Shown here one piece after another: positions 62,071 to 64,000 of a stretch of DNA of 64,000 nucleotides. Position 1 is the first letter of the stretch. Each line of letters opens with the position of its first letter. The stretch comes from JABFRJ01 sp963847145 (GTDB lineage: Bacteria; Pseudomonadota; Alphaproteobacteria; Rhizobiales; Hyphomicrobiaceae). The notes under the pieces are model-generated. The model ran no database searches and was not told the origin of the DNA. It saw only the letters and a program-made list of their open reading frames with translations. The stretch is from positions 62,001 through 126,000 of the forward strand of contig CAWJYN010000006.1 of assembly GCA_963847145.1 (NCBI GenBank). Direction: 5' to 3'. The translations under genes and the position numbers were made by a program.

Positions 62071-62838
62071 TCACCCGCGATAGTGCCCGCCGCCATCAAC
62101 GTCGAGGACGGTTCCGCTGACGTATCCGCAGGCGGGTGACGCCAGGAACGCTGCCGTGTTGGCGATTTCGTCGCTTTCGATGAGGCGGTCAAGCGGCAGG
62201 TTGGTGAGCATCTCTTCCCAGCGGGTCTCGTCGCCGTGGGTGGATTTGGCGCGCTGCTTGGCGAGTGAAATGATGCGGTCCGTGCGGGTCGCTGCCGGAT
62301 TGACGCCGAAGATGCGCACGCCCCAATCGACCGACTTGCCGCCCATCGCACCGGTGAAGGCCATCAGCGCCGCGTTGCCGGTGGCACCGCAGATGTAGTC
62401 GTAGCGCGGGCTGCGGCCGGCCGAGCCGATGATGTTGACAATCGTGCCCGCCTTGCGCTGTTTCATGTGGGCCAGCATCAGCTGCGTCATGTGCACATAG
62501 CCGAAGACCTTTAGGCTCCAGGCTTCCTGCCAGCGCTCCATGGTGATGTCGAGCAGACCGCCGCCGGGTATGGCGCCGGCATTGTTGACCAGGATTGTCG
62601 TGTCGCTATGGGCAGCCACGACGCGTTCGCGCTCGGGGCCTTTGGAGAGATCAGCAGGGAAAGCTGTAATCTCGCCCAGTGTCGCGAGTTCAGCGCGCAT
62701 TGCATCGAGCTTGGCGGCATCGCGCGAAACTATGGTCACGGCGCAACCTTCGCTTAAGAACACCTTGGCGCAGGCGGCGCCGATCCCTTTCGAGCCTCCC
62801 GTGACGAGTACCTTGTGGCCGTTTAGACGGAGGTCCAT
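62071..62838 (-). CDS. Divergent short-chain dehydrogenase/reductase lacking the YxxxK motif
   Basis: This 255-residue Rossmann protein has TGGSKGIG (residues 13-20), the NNAG motif (LVNNAG) and the Ser of the triad (IIGSAG, Ser139). Where Y-x-x-x-K-A-A-L is expected it has G-A-T-G-N-A-A-L, so both Tyr and Lys appear replaced. Upstream tyrosines Tyr146 and Tyr148 have no Lys four residues on. The C-terminus (GYVSGTVLDVDGGGHYRG) is normal. A recognised SDR subfamily has this YICGxxGN sequence, so it is not simply decay. Substrate unknown. The start at 62838 fits the family. Confidence 0.88.
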   Translation of the reverse strand: MDLRLNGHKVLVTGGSKGIGAACAKVFLSEGCAVTIVSRDAAKLDAMRAELATLGEITAFPADLSKGPERERVVAAHSDTTILVNNAGAIPGGGLLDITMERWQEAWSLKVFGYVHMTQLMLAHMKQRKAGTIVNIIGSAGRSPRYDYICGATGNAALMAFTGAMGGKSVDWGVRIFGVNPAATRTDRIISLAKQRAKSTHGDETRWEEMLTNLPLDRLIESDEIANTAAFLASPACGYVSGTVLDVDGGGHYRG

Positions 62839-63135
62839 GGCAGTCCTTGCAGAGGTTCGGGAGAGGGGGCGGCTGGCGCGGCATATCTTGGCATTGGGCA
62901 ACGGCGGTCGCTAGGGGCGCAGCTGGGCCGCTGCGCGCCGGCTGTTTTGAACAGTCTTTTGGAGCCGATTTTTTGAAGCTCTGGACACAGCCCGACAGGT
63001 GGTGTTAGACGGTCAGCGCGTCGGGGCTGAAGGGCTCATGCGCACTCTGGCTTGCGTCGTAGGTTTTTGAGTTGGCTCAATGGCTGACTTCTAAACAATG
63101 TCGATTGGGCTGCAGTGCACCGCTCGTGGCGGTTC

Positions 63136-63211
63136 GGGTGATTAGCTCAGTTGGTAGAGCAGGTGACTCTTAATCACCGGGTCGTAGGTTCGAATCCTAC
63201 ATCACCCACCA
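63136..63211 (+). tRNA. tRNA-Lys (anticodon CTT)
   Basis: The full cloverleaf is readable: acceptor GGGTGAT/ATCACCC, D arm GCTC...GAGC, anticodon stem GGTGA/TCACC with loop CTCTTAA (anticodon CTT, 63169-63171). The T arm contains GGTTCGAATCC, the discriminator is A, and CCA is encoded (63209-63211). Its 3' end is a common integration target for mobile elements, and the sequence after it changes character. Confidence 0.97.
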
Positions 63212-63574
63212 ATGTTTTCAATGACTTAAGAGAAAATCTCCGCAGCCTTAAAATAATCAGTGCCTCATCGCTGCCTCACAAACTGATCCTGTGATCGGCA
63301 AAGCACCGTATTTCGGGCTCTAATGCTCCATCCCATCAAACTGCGCGCCACTCGGTACCCGGAAACGCGAGGTGCCTCGAGGGCCCTGCTATAACGTTTT
63401 TGAGGCACTGCGTGAGGCACAGGCGGGGAGTCAGTAAACGCTGTCTATTTTAGAATGCGTTCTGCTGGCTATGCCTTCGTGCGTTCAACCCGTTCGCTGG
63501 GAATTATGCACTTTACATAGTGTGAAGCTGGTGTGCTAGGCTGTCGAAGTAACGCGGTTCGCGTGAGGCATGCC
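63212..63574. other. Probable element junction with six TGAGGCA motifs
   Basis: No gene is seen in these 363 bases. The motif TGAGGCA(C), or its complement, occurs at 63260-63267, 63272-63278, 63372-63379 (one mismatch), 63401-63408, 63413-63420 and 63564-63570. The base composition is less GC-rich than the rest of the window. Together with the adjacent tRNA 3' end this resembles an attachment site with integrase or excisionase arm sites, or a clustered operator. No integrase gene is in view. Confidence 0.5.
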
Positions 63575-64000
63575 GTGACAGAGACAGATCTGACAGCTTA
63601 CCTTCGTAAGCACTACCCGCAGGAGAACGAGGCCTGCGAGTGGAAGGAATTCAGGAACTTAAAGAACAGGTGGAACAGCCGGAAGCGCGATGACGTAGAG
63701 AGCTACATCTCTGCCATTGCCAACATCAACGGCGGCCACCTCGTGCCAGGCGTCAAGGACAAGACGCTCGAAGTCGTTGGGATTGAGATCTTCGGCGACT
63801 ACGCTCCCGACAACGCCCGCCAGCGTCTTGCTGGACGCTGCTCTCATCTTGATGTGAACGGGCTGAAAATCGAAGCTTTCGTGTCCTCGGATACCCGCAA
63901 GACTGTTTGGGTCATCCACATCCCGAAACACAAACCGCGACTACCAGTGAATGCGCATGGGATGCCCTGGCAGCGGATAGATGATTTCGCTCTGTCAACG
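63575..64000 (+). CDS. AlbA_2/Schlafen-type DNA-binding domain protein, cut by window edge
   Basis: The 142 codons in view start at GTG 63575 (a GTG at 63562 is also in frame). They read TETDLTAYLRKHYPQENEAC, then EWKEFRNL and DVESYISAIANINGGHLVPG then VKDKTLEVVG. This is the AlbA_2/Schlafen pattern (E-x-K, AxxNxxGG, GV-D...GI). RLPVNAHGMPWQRIDD later fits the PxxxxGxxYxRxG-like end of the domain. Such proteins are found as putative regulators and in mobile or defence-rich islands. It is the first gene after the tRNA-Lys site. Confidence 0.8.
   Translation, partial: MTETDLTAYLRKHYPQENEACEWKEFRNLKNRWNSRKRDDVESYISAIANINGGHLVPGVKDKTLEVVGIEIFGDYAPDNARQRLAGRCSHLDVNGLKIEAFVSSDTRKTVWVIHIPKHKPRLPVNAHGMPWQRIDDFALST

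Noticed and set aside
62839..63135. Small gene between the SDR gene and tRNA-Lys
   Set aside because: No frame with a start, ribosome site and plausible composition; probably only the tRNA promoter.

Overview
The window looks like the chromosome of a GC-rich alphaproteobacterium, most likely of the order Hyphomicrobiales (Rhizobiales). Pointers are a one-step phosphatidylcholine synthase (pcs), a fused single-chain indolepyruvate:ferredoxin oxidoreductase, alphaproteobacterial-type KdsD and YchF, and several families of palindromic intergenic repeats familiar from that group. I cannot name the genus.

Layout. 1-7 kb is a minus-strand housekeeping block: rsmD (cut by the left edge), pnp, rpsO, a Sel1-type secreted protein and ilvD. 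7-20 kb is mixed: a serine beta-lactamase-fold esterase, a zinc-binding ZnuA divergent from a DUF1007 protein, ychF, a fatty-acid desaturase with an SRPBCC partner, pcs, an amidase, a Clp-N/helix-hairpin-helix locus and kdsD. Four minus-strand genes here (znuA, SRPBCC, amidase, Clp-N/HHH) are each split by a frame displacement of the same sense. 20-27.5 kb holds cysK, a solitary TIR-STAND NTPase gene (the best defence candidate), a CitE-like lyase, a methyltransferase, a thioredoxin-fold protein, DUF2853 and an MFS carrier.

27.9-41.1 kb is a plus-strand catabolic block: the oxidoreductase, an acyl-CoA synthetase, a complete branched-chain-amino-acid-type ABC importer (livG, H, M, K, F, with a DUF1287 gene inserted) and a secreted sugar dehydrogenase. 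41.6-50.2 kb is a minus-strand MdtABC-type tripartite efflux operon. Its two RND genes are separated by tandem repeats and by a 536-bp cassette: a DUF559 endonuclease gene bounded by inverted hairpin repeats. 50.7-53.6 kb is paaBCDE of the phenylacetyl-CoA epoxidase, without paaA. Together with the oxidoreductase, ligase and importer this suggests uptake and breakdown of aromatic acids or aromatic amino acids (inference).

53.6-62 kb is an exopolysaccharide locus: O-antigen ligase/polymerase, sugar-phosphate transferase, GT4 glycosyltransferase, Wza-like export lipoprotein, GumC-like co-polymerase and a NodB-type deacetylase. A divergent SDR gene follows. At 63.1 kb a tRNA-Lys(CTT) gene is followed by a less GC-rich stretch with six copies of a TGAGGCA motif and then by an AlbA_2/Schlafen-domain gene cut by the right edge. 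This looks like the entrance to an integrated element.

The most unusual feature is regulatory or selfish rather than protein-coding. Arrays of a heptamer close to GGCAATR, each followed by complementary words, begin within 0-8 bases of stop codons at four places, three of them inside the liv and paa operons. A differently worded array of similar build follows livG.
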